A DNA stretch of 64,000 nucleotides from Amphibalanus amphitrite (Eukaryota > Arthropoda > Thecostraca > Balanomorpha > Balanidae), in contig NW_024881707.1 in the NCBI RefSeq assembly GCF_019059575.1, positions 762,115-826,114 on the forward strand, written 5' to 3'. The notes below the pieces were generated by a model, which made no database searches, was not told the origin of the DNA, and saw only the letters and a program-made list of their open reading frames with translations. Of this stretch, positions 40,884 through 51,724 are shown piece by piece. Position numbers and translations under genes: made by a program. How positions within the stretch are numbered: position 1 is the first letter of the stretch; each line of letters begins with the position of its first letter.

Positions 40884-43700
40884 TCAATTTAACTTCACCA
40901 GTTTTGTCACTGGGCGCTGCATTACTGTCCCTCTTGTTCGGACAGTCGCAGATCGAACCAATCCATCGGAACTAGTTCGAACAGCTTCAATCAAACCGAG
41001 TGGCCACTGGCCTCTGGGAACACTATCATCAACAAGCAGAACTGTGTCTCCTGGTTGAAAGTTCTTTCTTGTTTCTGTCATAACGTGCCTTTCTTGTAGA
41101 GTCGGTAAGTATTCGGATCTCCACCGTGTCCAAAAAACATTTGCGAAATGACGAGCTTGCTTCCATTTTTTTCTATTTCCATGGTCCGCCTGGGAGAGGA
41201 CTCCGAATGGTAACGTTACACCATGTCCTCCCAGAAGAAGAATGTCATTTGGCGAGAGAGGTGGATCGTCCCTGACGTCGCTAGATACTGGCGTAAGCGG
41301 TCTACTGTTCAGTATGTTTTCAACTTCACAAAATATGGTTCGGAGTGTCTCTTCCTTGAGCGATTGCGATGTTAAAAGGGATTCGAGTATTCTTCGTATG
41401 GATCGTATCTGACGTTCCCACACCCCACCATGATGGGAGGCGCCTGCCACGTTGAATTTCCATGTAATTCCTCGCTTGAGCATTGCTCTTTGTAACACAT
41501 GCTCATTTTCTGATAACCTTGTCATCTCTAAGCGCAGTTCCCTGTTGGCTCCAGTAAAATTTGTTCCGTTGTCAGACCTTAGTATTTGAACATTACCTCT
41601 ACGTGCAACGAATCTGCGCAGGGCGCAAATGAATGAGTCTGACGTCAGATTTTCAGCAACCTCCAGATGTACGGCCCTGATAGCAAGACAGGTGAATATG
41701 ACCCCATATCTCTTGACCTGTGAACGACCTTGAGTGACATAAAATGGTCCAAAGTAATCCACACCTGTTCGCGTAAACGGTGGCTCTTGAGCTTGCACTC
41801 TGTCAGACGGAAGATTGGCCATTTGTTGTGATTCAGGTGGTCGGTAGAGTTTAGTGCAACTCAAACAACTGTTTAGAACACGTCTTACACTTGAAATTCC
41901 CTTCAGAATCCAAAAACGTTTTCGAAGTTTCGCTAGCGTGAACTGTCTCCCACTGTGCCCTACGGCTTCATGGGCGTCCGTAATGAGTAGTTCTGTAAAA
42001 TGACCACGACTCGGAATAACGATAGGATGTTTTGTTTCTTCTAAAATCGAAGCCTCTGCTAATCTTCCACCTACCCTAATGATACCGTCTTGCATGAAAG
42101 GGTGAAGCTTCACTAATCGACTGGTTCTTGGTACCTCAGCGCCAACTGACAGGTTTTCATACTCCCTTGGAAATTCATGTTCTTGTATATGTCGAATTAT
42201 TTTCTTTTCTGCTTCACTTTGCTCCTCATAGCACAAAGGGGGAGACATTTTTATAAACCCCTTCTGTCCTTCCTTAAGTGATCTTGTAAATCGTGACAGC
42301 CACGACAATCCTCTGAGCAGGGATTCTTTCTGACTATAATGTAAAATGAGCCGCTCCATCGGAGTTTCAGAATCTGGTACAATCGCAGTTTTAGCGCATA
42401 TCGCCGTTTTTCGCACTTCGGGGTCGTCCTCCGTCACCTCCCTGAAGGCGATCGGTGCTGAGGGCCAAAAGCCTTTGTCCTTCCAAAGGAATTCAGGTCC
42501 ATTCAGCCATCTCTTACTTTGGACACCCCTAGACACGTCGTCAGCTGGATTGTCTGAACTATTGACATACCTCCATTGTTCTGGCCTTGACCCATCGTGG
42601 ATTATTGCCAATCTATTTGCTACAAAGGTGTGAAAACGCTTCGCTTTGTTCTGAATGTACCTTAAAACGGTGGTGCTGTCAGTCCAAAATATATGCTCGA
42701 CATCATCGAATTCAATGGTATCACCTATCAGGGAGCATATTTTTACCGCCGTCGTTGCCGCCATGAGCTCCAGACGAGGTATTGTAGCTCCTTTGAGAGG
42801 CGCTAAATGCATCTTGCCCTTGAGAAAAGAACAACAGATTTGTCCTTTGGCATTCGTAAGCCGGATGTAAGAAACCGTTCCGTATGCTACTTCACTGGCG
42901 TCAGCAAAATGATGAAGTTGACAAGATACTACGTCTCCAAAGTTATCAGGTTTTACACAACGATTCACTGACAATTCATTCACTTCATTTAGAGCTGATA
43001 GCCAAGCCGTCCACTCTTGCTGCTTGACAAGCGGAATACTATCATCCCATCCATTATGTAGCCTGCTCAATTCTTGCAAGATGAGGCGTCCCTTCAGCAT
43101 GGATGGGCATGACATGCCAATTGGATCATACAAGGAGCCTACAGCTGACAGTAATCCTCGTCTTGTCATCGGCCGGGCAACTAGCTTGTCGTGATCCAAT
43201 GCCATCTTTAACACATCTTGTTCAGTGTCCCAGATTACACCCAATACTCGCTCAGTGGGAAGGTGACTACTATCGCTGGTCCAGTACGCCAATTGCTTAG
43301 ACCGCGATTCGCTAGGAATGGATGCAATCAGAGCGGAACTATTGCTCGAAATCTTCTTTAAAGTAAATCCCCCTCGTTTGCACAAAACCATCAGGTCTCG
43401 AAGCAGCAGTATAGCGCTTCCTTCGTCAGGCATTGCCTTCAGCAAGTCGTCGACGTAAAAATTCTTCTCAATAGTAGCACAGCTTTCATTCGAGAAACAC
43501 CCTCGGTTGTCTAAAGCTGTCTTGCGTAATGCAAAGCATGCTATACTGGGTGAAGAAGTGGCTCCAAAAACATGAACTTTCATGCGGTATTCCAATATAT
43601 CATTTTGAGGATCGCCATCTTTCCACCACAGGAATCTGAATAAATCGCGGTCAGACTCTGGAACATAAACTTGATGGAACATATTTTCAATATCGGCTGT
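40884..43700 (-). pseudogene. pol: BEL pol, second part: RT catalytic core, RNase H and integrase
   Basis: A 932-codon open frame begins at its first Met at 43682, just after the inserted hAT dimer. The RT active-site motif FYVDDLL is at about 43445-43466. RNase H-like sequence follows. The integrase has an H-H-C-C zinc-binding start (HEAVGHSG and CLSC), and a catalytic triad with the first Asp in VDYFGPF (about 41745), the second in SDNGTNF (about 41560) and the Glu in GGVWERQ (about 41415). The frame is intact, but it is cut off from its 5' part by the insertion. Confidence 0.93.
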
Positions 43701-44001
43701 CAGGGCTGCGGAGTCGATGCATTTTCGGCGACTCCGACTCCGACTCCGACTCAGGCTTTCAAAAACCAGCTCCGACTCCGACTCCGACTCCGGGCAGAAT
43801 TGTCGACTCCGACCGACTCCAACTCCCGACTCCGACTCCGCAGACCTAGCAGGACTGCGGAGTCGACAGATTTTCGGTGACTCCGACTCCGACTCCGGCT
43901 CGGGTTTCTAAAATCGACTCCGACTCCGACTCCGACTCCGGTCACAACTGTCGACTTCGACCGACTCCGACTCCGACTCCGACTCCGACTCCGCAGCCCT
44001 G
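43701..44001. mobile_element. Dimeric hAT MITE with TCCGAC repeats, copy 2, inside BEL pol
   Basis: Ends CAGGGCTGCGGAGTCG and CGCAGCCCTG between perfect 8-bp duplications TCGGCTGT (43693-43700, 44002-44009). It interrupts the RT region of BEL. The second internal start (CAGGACTGCGGAGTCG) is at about 43850. The insertion plus duplication is 309 bases, a multiple of three, but it brings stop codons. Confidence 0.95.
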
Positions 44002-44009
44002 TCGGCTGT

Positions 44010-44516
44010 GAAAGCTATGTTCTCCATACGGAATCTGGTCAACACGTCTAAAAGTGCATTCGTTTGGTCTGGTCCCTGCAAAAGATTGTCATTTAAAGAG
44101 ATTCCTTTAAAGGTTGCGGCGCCATCAAATACAATGCGAACCTTGTCCGGTTTTTGGGGATGCTGAACGGCGTGATGTGGAAGATACCATACCTTACCAT
44201 CATTTCTGGATAAATCGGCATTTGGTACGGGCTCTGCGAAACCATTTTGCAACATGTTTTTCATATATAGCTTGTAATCGGACGCCAATTTATCACTCCG
44301 CCTAAGCTTATTTCTCAAGCTCAGTAGCCTGCTTGCCGCCATATTCCTGTTATTTGGCAGAATCAGCCCTTCATCTACAACCGGTAGTCCCACCTCATAA
44401 TGATCTTTAATCAGTCTAGTTGACGCGTGAACGAATTTCTCCCATTTCTTGTCCTCAACAGATGGTCCCATTTTATTTGAATGTAGATTTTCTTCATGTT
44501 CCTTGTTGTATAGCTG
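44010..44516 (-). pseudogene. pol: BEL pol, first part: N-terminal reverse transcriptase region
   Basis: The frame lies between the stop at 44517-44519 and the hAT dimer, in the same frame as the parts on both sides. It holds the start of the Pao-type RT, including VWYLPHHAVQHP and RIVFDGAATF motifs. The first Met is at 44471. Confidence 0.9.
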
Positions 44517-44522
44517 TTATAC
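44511..44522 (-). promoter_or_regulatory. Stop codon in a CARYYA readthrough context between protease and RT
   Basis: On the sense strand the frame reads TAA CAG CTA. CAR-YYA directly after a stop is the tobamovirus-type readthrough context. It is the only stop between the Gag-protease and RT parts of the frame. It may be programmed readthrough or a simple mutation. Confidence 0.5.
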
Positions 44523-46671
44523 AAGCCCTTCAAGGTGTTGCAACTCAGGATGTACCAGTGTTTTGTAACATTTCGCTGGAAATGGTGATGATACCCCACG
44601 GAGACCGCTCACAACCCATCCGTATCTTGTTCGCACGGCAAAAGGACCACCCTCTCCGTTGCTTGTCACCACTTCTAATGGTTCCATGGCTAAAAAGGCG
44701 TTGGAGCCCAATAAAAGTTCAACTTCTTCATTTTGGCACAGATCTAGTTTGACCCCTTCCAGATGTTTCCATTTACTTATTTCAGTTTGAGTAGGAAAAT
44801 CAGCAAAGTCCACTGGAATTTTTTCGAGAGAAAACAACTGAGGCAGCTCTAAAATGTTCCCACCATTCTCGTCCGACAACCAAGCTCCGTTGACTATTCG
44901 TGTCGTGATGCTAACTTCTCTGTCAACTGTTGTCAGCGATAGTCTGGTCTGTGGCAGGCTCTGTAGTTTCAAAGTTTTAAGCAATCCTTCTGAAATAAAT
45001 GAATGAGTTGATCCGCTGTCCAGAAAAGCAAGTGTACATTTCCTTTCAAGACCGTGATGTAGGACAACAGGGACGATCGGGAGAGCCGGTCTAAATGAGA
45101 CGGATGCACCACCTTTCGTGGTGCAAGATGTTACATTTGGGACACCATTTTCTGATCTTTCACTGTTGCCTCCTGATCTATTGATATGGAGAGATGTAGG
45201 ATGTCGGGAAGCACAAATGGAACAGCTAGCTCGTCGTCTACAGTCAGTACTGCGATGGCCTTGCTTCAAGCAGCCGTAACACAGCGCTGAATCCCTAATA
45301 ATGGCAATTTTGTCCTGGTGTGGCAACTTCGCAAAGCAACTACAATCGGTGAGTTCATGCCCCTTATCTTGACAGTGAATACATGGGCTTGCTCCGGCAC
45401 TAACCATCCGTGTCGCGGCCACCAGCGGTTTTGAACGAAATCTGCCCACAGTGACAGAGTTATTTTGCCTTACAGTTGCATTTGACCCACGATTTCCAAA
45501 CACAGGATTGGTTGCAACTCTTGCCTCCTGTACAACGAAGTTCACTAGATCATCAAACACCACTGCTCTACCCTCATTTTCATTAATGGAGTCGGCTCGA
45601 TGTCGCCATCTGTGTTGCGAGTGAACGGGTAACTTGGCGCTTATACTCCTCAGGGTTCTGGGGTCACTCATGGCTGCGCTATTTACACCAAAGGCATTCT
45701 TGCACTTCATAAGCTCCAGTGCAAAATGGTCTAACCCTTCAATATCGTCTGGTTTCAACTGCAATAAATTTTCAAATTGATCAACAAATGCCGCTGCCAA
45801 AACGCTCTCTGAACCGTACCGTCGTGTGAGAAGGTTCTTAGCTTCTTCGTAGCCGTTATCCAGGTATAAGCAAGCTGTAACGATACTATGTGGCTTGCTT
45901 TCTGGAATCATATTCTGCTCTAAATAAAATAATCTTTCTTCGTCGGTGGACAGCTTTGAGGCAATTTTTAGGTTAAATGCCTTCATGAAATGAGGAAATT
46001 CAGTAACATCACCTCCAAATTTGGGCAATTCAACAGGCGGCAAGCGCATCAACCCAGCAGTTATTTCCCTTTCTCGTCTCAACAGTCCTGCAATATTGCT
46101 GCTCTCAGTATTTAGATGGCCGTCGTGGCTCCTTCGGTTTGTCGTGTTCGTGTCGTTCGTAGCATTCGATATCGATCTCGGGGTCTCTTTGTCGCGATTC
46201 GATTCAACTATTTCATGGTCTTCATGTCTACCTAGCGCCCTCACCTTGGCTCTAGAAATTTCTATAGCCTCTGTATATTCAAGAATTTCCTTCTGTCTTG
46301 CCAATTCAGACATCTTTCTATCTAACTCCTGTTTTTCTAGCACAATTTTCAGCTGTGCTTCTAAGCCCGCACGAAGCGCGTCTTCTTCTATCAATTTTAA
46401 CCTTGTCATTTCAGCGGCCGATGCAGATGTTTGGATAGAAATAGTATCGCTTATTTGAGGAGCTTCGCCACTTCCAGTAATTTCGACGGTATTCCTTCGT
46501 TGCCCACTCGGTAAGGCGGCACTAGCTTGGGGCATGTTTTCATTTGCGTTAAATATCCCAGCGGCCTTACTTGGGACAAATTCAGCCCAACTCTCAAAAT
46601 CAATTCCTTCTTCGTCTAATGCATCACGCAGCGAAGCAACCAGATCAGCCTTATTCCCTGTGGTCCCTCTC
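44517..46671 (-). pseudogene. gag: BEL gag and protease region
   Basis: Open on the minus strand from the hAT insertion site to TAA at 44517-44519. Two CX2CX4HX4C zinc knuckles are at about 45341-45382 and 45240-45281, with a third Cys/His motif after them. An aspartic protease motif LDSGSTHSF lies at about 45000-45026. The N-terminal start, with a SAP-like helix-turn-helix, is at 49132-49083, across the 2.4-kb hAT insertion, and is in frame with this part if the insertion is ignored. Residues upstream of the GTTGNKADLV stretch in this frame come from the hAT element. Confidence 0.92.
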
Positions 46672-47690
46672 CAGGGGCGGCGGATTCGGGGGGGCAGGGG
46701 GGGCAGCTGCCCCCCCTGGCAAACTCGTGGGGGGGCAAAAGTATCTTTTTGCCCCCCCCATAATTTGTGACAAAGCTTAGACAAGAAACCATGTACCTGA
46801 TTATTCTGTTCGATCATCTGAAGATGTAACCAGATGCCCATATACTTTATCATACGTTGCCTTTCTTAAATGGCAAGCGTTCACGTTCAATTGAAGTTTT
46901 CCTCTCTTCAACCTAGTTTTGGAGGCATTATAAGCGTCAACGTGACGCAGCGGAAACCCAGGCCTTCAGTGACCGCTTACAGGGGCGACCTATACCTACT
47001 GGGTGGCATGAGAGGAGGCATCGTTCCCTAAGAAATTTTTGGAGGAGGGGCAAACGTATATTCTTGCCCCTCCATAATTTGTGCCCTAAACATGAGGAAA
47101 ATTTCCATAACCTGATATTGCAGCTATGCGTTCCTACAGTTTGTCCAACGGTGCCTTTTGAATATTAACCATTTCCGCTTTATATCATTTTGTTTTTGTC
47201 TTTTCAGATTCGATTTATAGTGTGCAAGAGACGCAACTCATACCTTCAGTGGTCGTTTGCCTCTATTTTGTACCTACATAAATGCCAAATCGCAAGCGAG
47301 CGGAGACGGAAGGGCTAGCCATTCGCTTACAGGTAGTTAGGACTGATGAGCGCTCATAATAAGCCACTCCCCTGATTTATTCGAGCGCAACAGTTTCCAG
47401 CGCATAAAATGGTAAACGCCGAGGTCGTACACATTGACGACATTGACCAATGCACGGTATGGTATGACACCCAAAGGCCAGTCATCAGAGATCTGCATTG
47501 GGCATTCGGAGGCTTGTGTGGGGCCAGTGTAAAAACTGGATGTTCACAGTTCAGTATCCGCTTTATTTCAGTTTTCACTATTAAAAAAGTAAAAATTAAT
47601 GTTGGAAACTTTTGAGGGTTAGGGCACTGATCATTAGTGGGCCCCCTCTGTCTAAAGGCTGACTATAGAATAAAGAGCATCAAACACGAA

Positions 47691-47844
47691 CAGTAGCGGC
47701 GGTGCACCTTCAATTAAGGGGGGGGGGGGGGCTGCCGACTTTTGGTCCCATTCTTTCCATGCAATGCCCATAGGGCTAACGTTAAAATGCCAAAATCAAA
47801 GGGGGTCACGGTGCCCCGGTGCCCTCCCCGTTCCGCCGCCTATG
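47691..47844. mobile_element. hAT MITE nested in the 2.4-kb hAT element, 154 bases
   Basis: Ends CAGTAGCGGCGGTGCACC and, inverted, CATAGGCGGCGGAACGG, with perfect duplications AACACGAA (47683-47690, 47845-47852). Confidence 0.9.
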
Positions 47845-48766
47845 AACACGAAAGCGAAATCTGAAGCATTTTGGAAAAATGAGTATGCCCCGCAGCGTAC
47901 GATAACTACCACAGTGGGTCAAGCCAACGGGGCCCAAGTCTATAATGGCACTTAACGATAGCACTAACCTTGTCTCACTTTTTGTTGAAGTCTGTTCCGA
48001 ATGGTTTCGGTCACAGACTAGCTGCACTGAGGTCGTTTGGTACCTATGTGCAACTGTAATTAAAGCCACCTGAGGCTGAGGTACCCTGACACCAGGTTGA
48101 AGCTGGGTTTGGTAATGCTTCGTCTTTGCAGATATCACTGGCCGCTGATTCTCGAGTGTCTGAATCGGTAGATGTGGCAAAATTTGGTGTGATAATTTGG
48201 ACCTTACCGCAGTCAGCGCACCCTAAAGCCCTAAAAGAAACGCCCTACCCAGAGCTTCTGGATTCTCGTTCCAGTCCACCGTTCCTTCACCCCAGCCCAC
48301 CGCCACGCTCCCTCACCTCAGCCCTCCGTTCCCAGCTTGACGAGCATTTGGGCCTTAGTTATGCCTTGCTGTAGGCTAACTATATAAACCCATCGAGACG
48401 GCCCGTCTCGGTGAGCTTAGTTGGCGAACTACTGCCTTGGGGAGGGTTTCTGGCGGATCGCTGTCCCAATAGGTTTAGATGCGACCGACTGTCTCTGAAT
48501 GTTTGAGCGGTCTCCTCCCGCTGTGAGCTAGTTTCAGTTGATATCTGTCTCAGAAATACGTTTTTAAAGGAAGGCTTAAAGGTTAGGAAATCGAACGTCA
48601 AATGAACAGAGGAAATGGTAACGAGTTACCTCATTGAAGAATAGCGCTCGCCTACTTCAAAAGATTTGGAACCGTTCTTCAACATCTAATATGCGATCGG
48701 GTTATGGCACAACTTTTCCCATTGAAGCTTTTTTTAATACAGCAATACGAAAAGCGTTACATCGTC

Positions 48767-49017
48767 CACTGGCGGATCCAGGGAGCGGGCATTTAAAGCA
48801 AATATTTACTCTCCCTCCCCTGGCCCCTGCATCGCCCGAAATAGACAAAACGTACCTTATGTTTCCTAATAATAACACTTTTATCAGGATTTTTTGCTTT
48901 ATACTGTTCAGCAGTAGATCCGTAAGGAATCGGAATCCGAGGAGTTTTTGGATTTTGGACTTTTTTGGGGGGTATGTCCCCTACAGCGTCGAAAACGCCT
49001 TTCAGGATCCGCCTATG
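48767..49017. mobile_element. hAT MITE nested in the 2.4-kb hAT element, 251 bases
   Basis: Ends CACTGGCGGATCCAGG and, inverted, CATAGGCGGATCCTG. The flanks ACATCGTC and ACATCATC agree at seven of eight positions. It is close in type to the element at 40034-40259. Confidence 0.87.
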
Positions 49018-49082
49018 ACATCATCTCGACTGGGATCTTGCCCCCCCACGCCAAAATCGAATCCGCCGCCACTGTCCCTCTC

Positions 49083-49132
49083 CCGCGGGCCTTTAGCTCA
49101 CATTTCAGTTGATACACGGTGAGTTTGTCCAT
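49083..49132 (-). pseudogene. gag: BEL gag start codon and first 16 codons
   Basis: ATG at 49132-49130, then a short SAP-like stretch (LTVYQLKCELKARG) that is cut by the hAT duplication at 49082. It is in frame with the rest of gag at 46671. Confidence 0.82.
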
Positions 49133-49294
49133 ATTCAATACTTAAGGTTTGAGAATAGTAAAGCTGCGATAGACTTACAGTGGCTGGCTGAAGATTCTGG
49201 CTTCAAAACGCAGAATAAATCTTCACGGTAACGTGTTTTAAAATAACTCAGTTTAAAATGTCTTTTCATAAAAGTTAATCGAAGACTCATAAAC

Positions 49295-50073
49295 TATTGA
49301 TTACGCTAAATCAGCAAATCAATTATGGCCTTTACCACCGCACTCAATACGGTCTAATTGCACTATTCGAGCATCTTCTTACTCAAATAATAGAAACAAA
49401 CATATCTCTCTTGAGTTCCATGTTGCCGTTTCTGGAATACATGACATCACGTCATACAACTTGGAGACATAGGTTTAAGGACAACAACACTATGCATTTA
49501 CCTAAATCATCTCATACAAGATCTAACGTTACAGATATAACCAAGATCGTCACTCTCACTACTAACGAAAGTCGTGTCTATTACCACAACAAAATGCGTA
49601 CTTACATGAGTCTGCGGGCGGGGCAGGGGCGCGGGAACTACTTTCCGACTGGGGGGGCACGCCTTAATAGAGATCAACCTAGGGTACCCCCAAATCTAGT
49701 TTTCTCACCGGTTTTAGGCCACTTATTTTTCACCCCTCGGCTTTTTCAACAGAAAAAGAATACATTTGCAAAAAAAAGTGTGGTATTCCGTCTCAAAGCT
49801 GTGGGGGCACCGCCCCCACGGCCCCAGAGTTGGGGGGGCAAGCTGCCCCCACTGCCCCCCCGGCTCCCGCGCCTATGGGGCGGGGTTCAAATATGTTAAC
49901 ACTTAACACAAAATATCACCTAACTATACTCCATATTCAATTTAGCGCAATAAACTTGCAATAAACTCCAGCTGAGACGGAAACAAAATACTGAATTCGA
50001 AATTATAAAATCGCGTGACAATTTTCTCGCGTATACACACTGCGGCGAACCCTCTTGCTGGGCGGCGCCAACA
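49295..50073 (-). repeat. BEL 5' LTR, carrying a hAT MITE
   Basis: 779 bases, of which 262 are the MITE at 49624-49877 plus its duplication. The remaining 517 bases equal the other LTR except for one missing A, so the BEL insertion is recent. Confidence 0.95.
49624..49877. mobile_element. hAT MITE inside the BEL 5' LTR, 254 bases
   Basis: Ends CAGGGGCGCGGGA and, inverted, CATAGGCGCGGGA, with perfect duplications GGGCGGGG (49616-49623, 49878-49885). The other LTR has the single uninterrupted GGGCGGGG, which proves the insertion. An internal stretch is related to 51510-51580 and 53396-53480. Confidence 0.97.
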
Positions 50074-50078
50074 GCTAG

Positions 50079-51451
50079 AAAGACGCAGTGAAAAGCAGTC
50101 GATAGCTCTCAGTGCGTATGTTTGAAAGTATTTCAGTCATTTTTCATCTTAGAGCAATATTGGGGTCACCAAAGGTCATCAAATTTCAAAATTTGCCAAA
50201 TGTCATTATATATTTTCAGAAAACATGCCGTTATCTCAGGAAAGTTATGATAGCTAGAAAAGCGCATGGAACAGCAATCGATAGTTTTTGAACTATTCTT
50301 TTGATAGATCATCATCAAAATTGACCTCAGGTCAATGGTTAAGCCTCCATAGGCCAAATATTGTGAAACTAGCTGTTTTTGGATACTTTTTTCACAAATA
50401 ACTTTCGAACCAGCGAATATGAAGATTTGGCAATGGCACTATCGTATTTTTCTCCTTCAGTCGCTCGAAACATATATTTTTTACCTGGTAAGGTCAAGGT
50501 CAAATTTTGACCTCAAGTCAAGGTCACATGGTGACCCAAAAAGGTCATGTTGCATATCAATCTATGCGTCTCGACAAGACAAACACAATGAAGCCATCCT
50601 CAGCGTTCTATCTATTTCAAATCGAGAGTTATTGGCAAAATCTGTTTGTAGCCTCAAATGACATCGGATCACCTTTCTAGAGGCTATCAGCAAAAAGGAC
50701 ACCTTGGTCGTCACGGGTGGTCCAAATCATTGTGCTTCTAAAATATTTGGACTGTTGCTATGTGTACACACGGATCTAGAGGCATTTTCATTTTTCTCCA
50801 ATGACCTATAATGGAAAGGTCACGCCACTGTCCTGATCTTAGGTCACAGATATAAAAAAAAATCCGAGACATACCTACAAATTATAGGTGCCCATAACAT
50901 CATGCAATCCACCAAGTCTGAAACCTCTCTGACAAACGCTGCAGGCTGGACATGATTGCAAACTTTTTTTAGGCTTGGTCAGTTAACTTGACCTGGTGAC
51001 CTGACCTGACATGACCTGGGGTCAAAAATTCCACACATTGTCCAAAATTGATGTACAGAAAGATAATCCGAGCGGCGCTTTATTCACACAAAAAAAAAAA
51101 CGCGACAGGGTGGTAACATATGCCCCCCCCCCCCCCCCACTGGGGCGAATGCATGGGACCGACATCATTACACATGTTTGAACGCTTGAAGCCACGAAAA
51201 GACTGCAAACGTTCGGCTAATGCGAGCCGACATACGCCGAATCGCGATTCCGGCCAAACATGGTCTCGAAAAGTAAGTAACAGGTCAAAGGTCATTTGGG
51301 TCAGGGTCATGAAATTTTCAGAGTAGATGTGAAATTGATGAGCGTGAGGAAACTGAAAGTTTCGTCGCAATCAGTCGCTTTTTACGCGAGTTATTTGCGA
51401 AAAACCGAGGGGCGACCACCCCCCTCCCCCTCATGTATACGGGCGAGGGTT
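50079..51451. mobile_element. TTAA-type element, chimera of families VIII and IV
   Basis: Bases 50079 to about 51140 match, inverted, the family VIII copy at 60789-62679. At about 51145 the match switches to the inner part of family IV (near 26985-27287) and ends GGGCGAGGG before TTAG at 51452, a decayed TTAA. The left part lies before the BEL element at 40281-40324. Confidence 0.75.
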
Positions 51452-51724
51452 AGGGTTGGCTCGGATCGCCTGTTTTTTTTTTTAATGATGGTCTCAGGGC
51501 TGTGATGAAAAACAAGTGGCCGAAATCCGGTGAGAAAACAGGATTTGGGGGTGGTAGTGGTACCCTAGGTCGGGCTCCTTCAGTCTGCCCCCCAGTGAAA
51601 ATTCCTTAGACGAGGCCCTGATTATGGTATGGGGCTCTCGCAGGCTGGTGGCGTGTTATCAGGGGCAGGTTTGTGTGTAGGTTGAGGTGAGATGAAGGTG
51701 CTCAGAGGCTATCTAAGGATTCCT
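51452..51724. other. Fragments of dispersed repeats
   Basis: AAAACAAGTGGCCGAAAT and GGTGAGAAAAC at about 51508-51540 resemble the interior of the LTR MITE. No gene. Confidence 0.5.

Larger units (their letters stand above)
46672..49074. mobile_element. Non-autonomous hAT composite in BEL gag, 2.4 kb
   Basis: Ends CAGGGGCGGCGGATTCG and, inverted, CAGTGGCGGCGGATTCG, with perfect 8-bp duplications TCCCTCTC (46664-46671, 49075-49082). The first 320 bases, with a G/C palindrome and a GGGGGGCAAAAGTAT motif, are repeated in diverged form at about 46980-47290. It holds two smaller hAT elements. No transposase is visible. Confidence 0.94.
40325..50073 (-). mobile_element. BEL/Pao LTR retrotransposon with nested hAT insertions
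   Basis: The element is bounded by LTRs at 40325-40842 (3' LTR) and 49295-50073 (5' LTR) and by a perfect 5-bp duplication GCTAG (40320-40324, 50074-50078), the size usual for BEL. A polypurine tract (CAAGGGGGTGGG on the sense strand) abuts the 3' LTR. The order of domains on the minus strand is SAP-like Gag start, zinc knuckles, protease, reverse transcriptase, RNase H, integrase, the Pao/BEL order. A related TTAA element at 60789-62679 shows the uninterrupted target. Three independent hAT insertions (43701-44001, 46672-49074, 49624-49877) disable this copy. Confidence 0.95.

Noticed and set aside
49297-49899. 200-residue plus-strand open frame, also partly present at 40327-40668
   Set aside because: It lies in the BEL LTRs, antisense to the element, and extends into a MITE; its two copies reflect LTR identity, not a gene.
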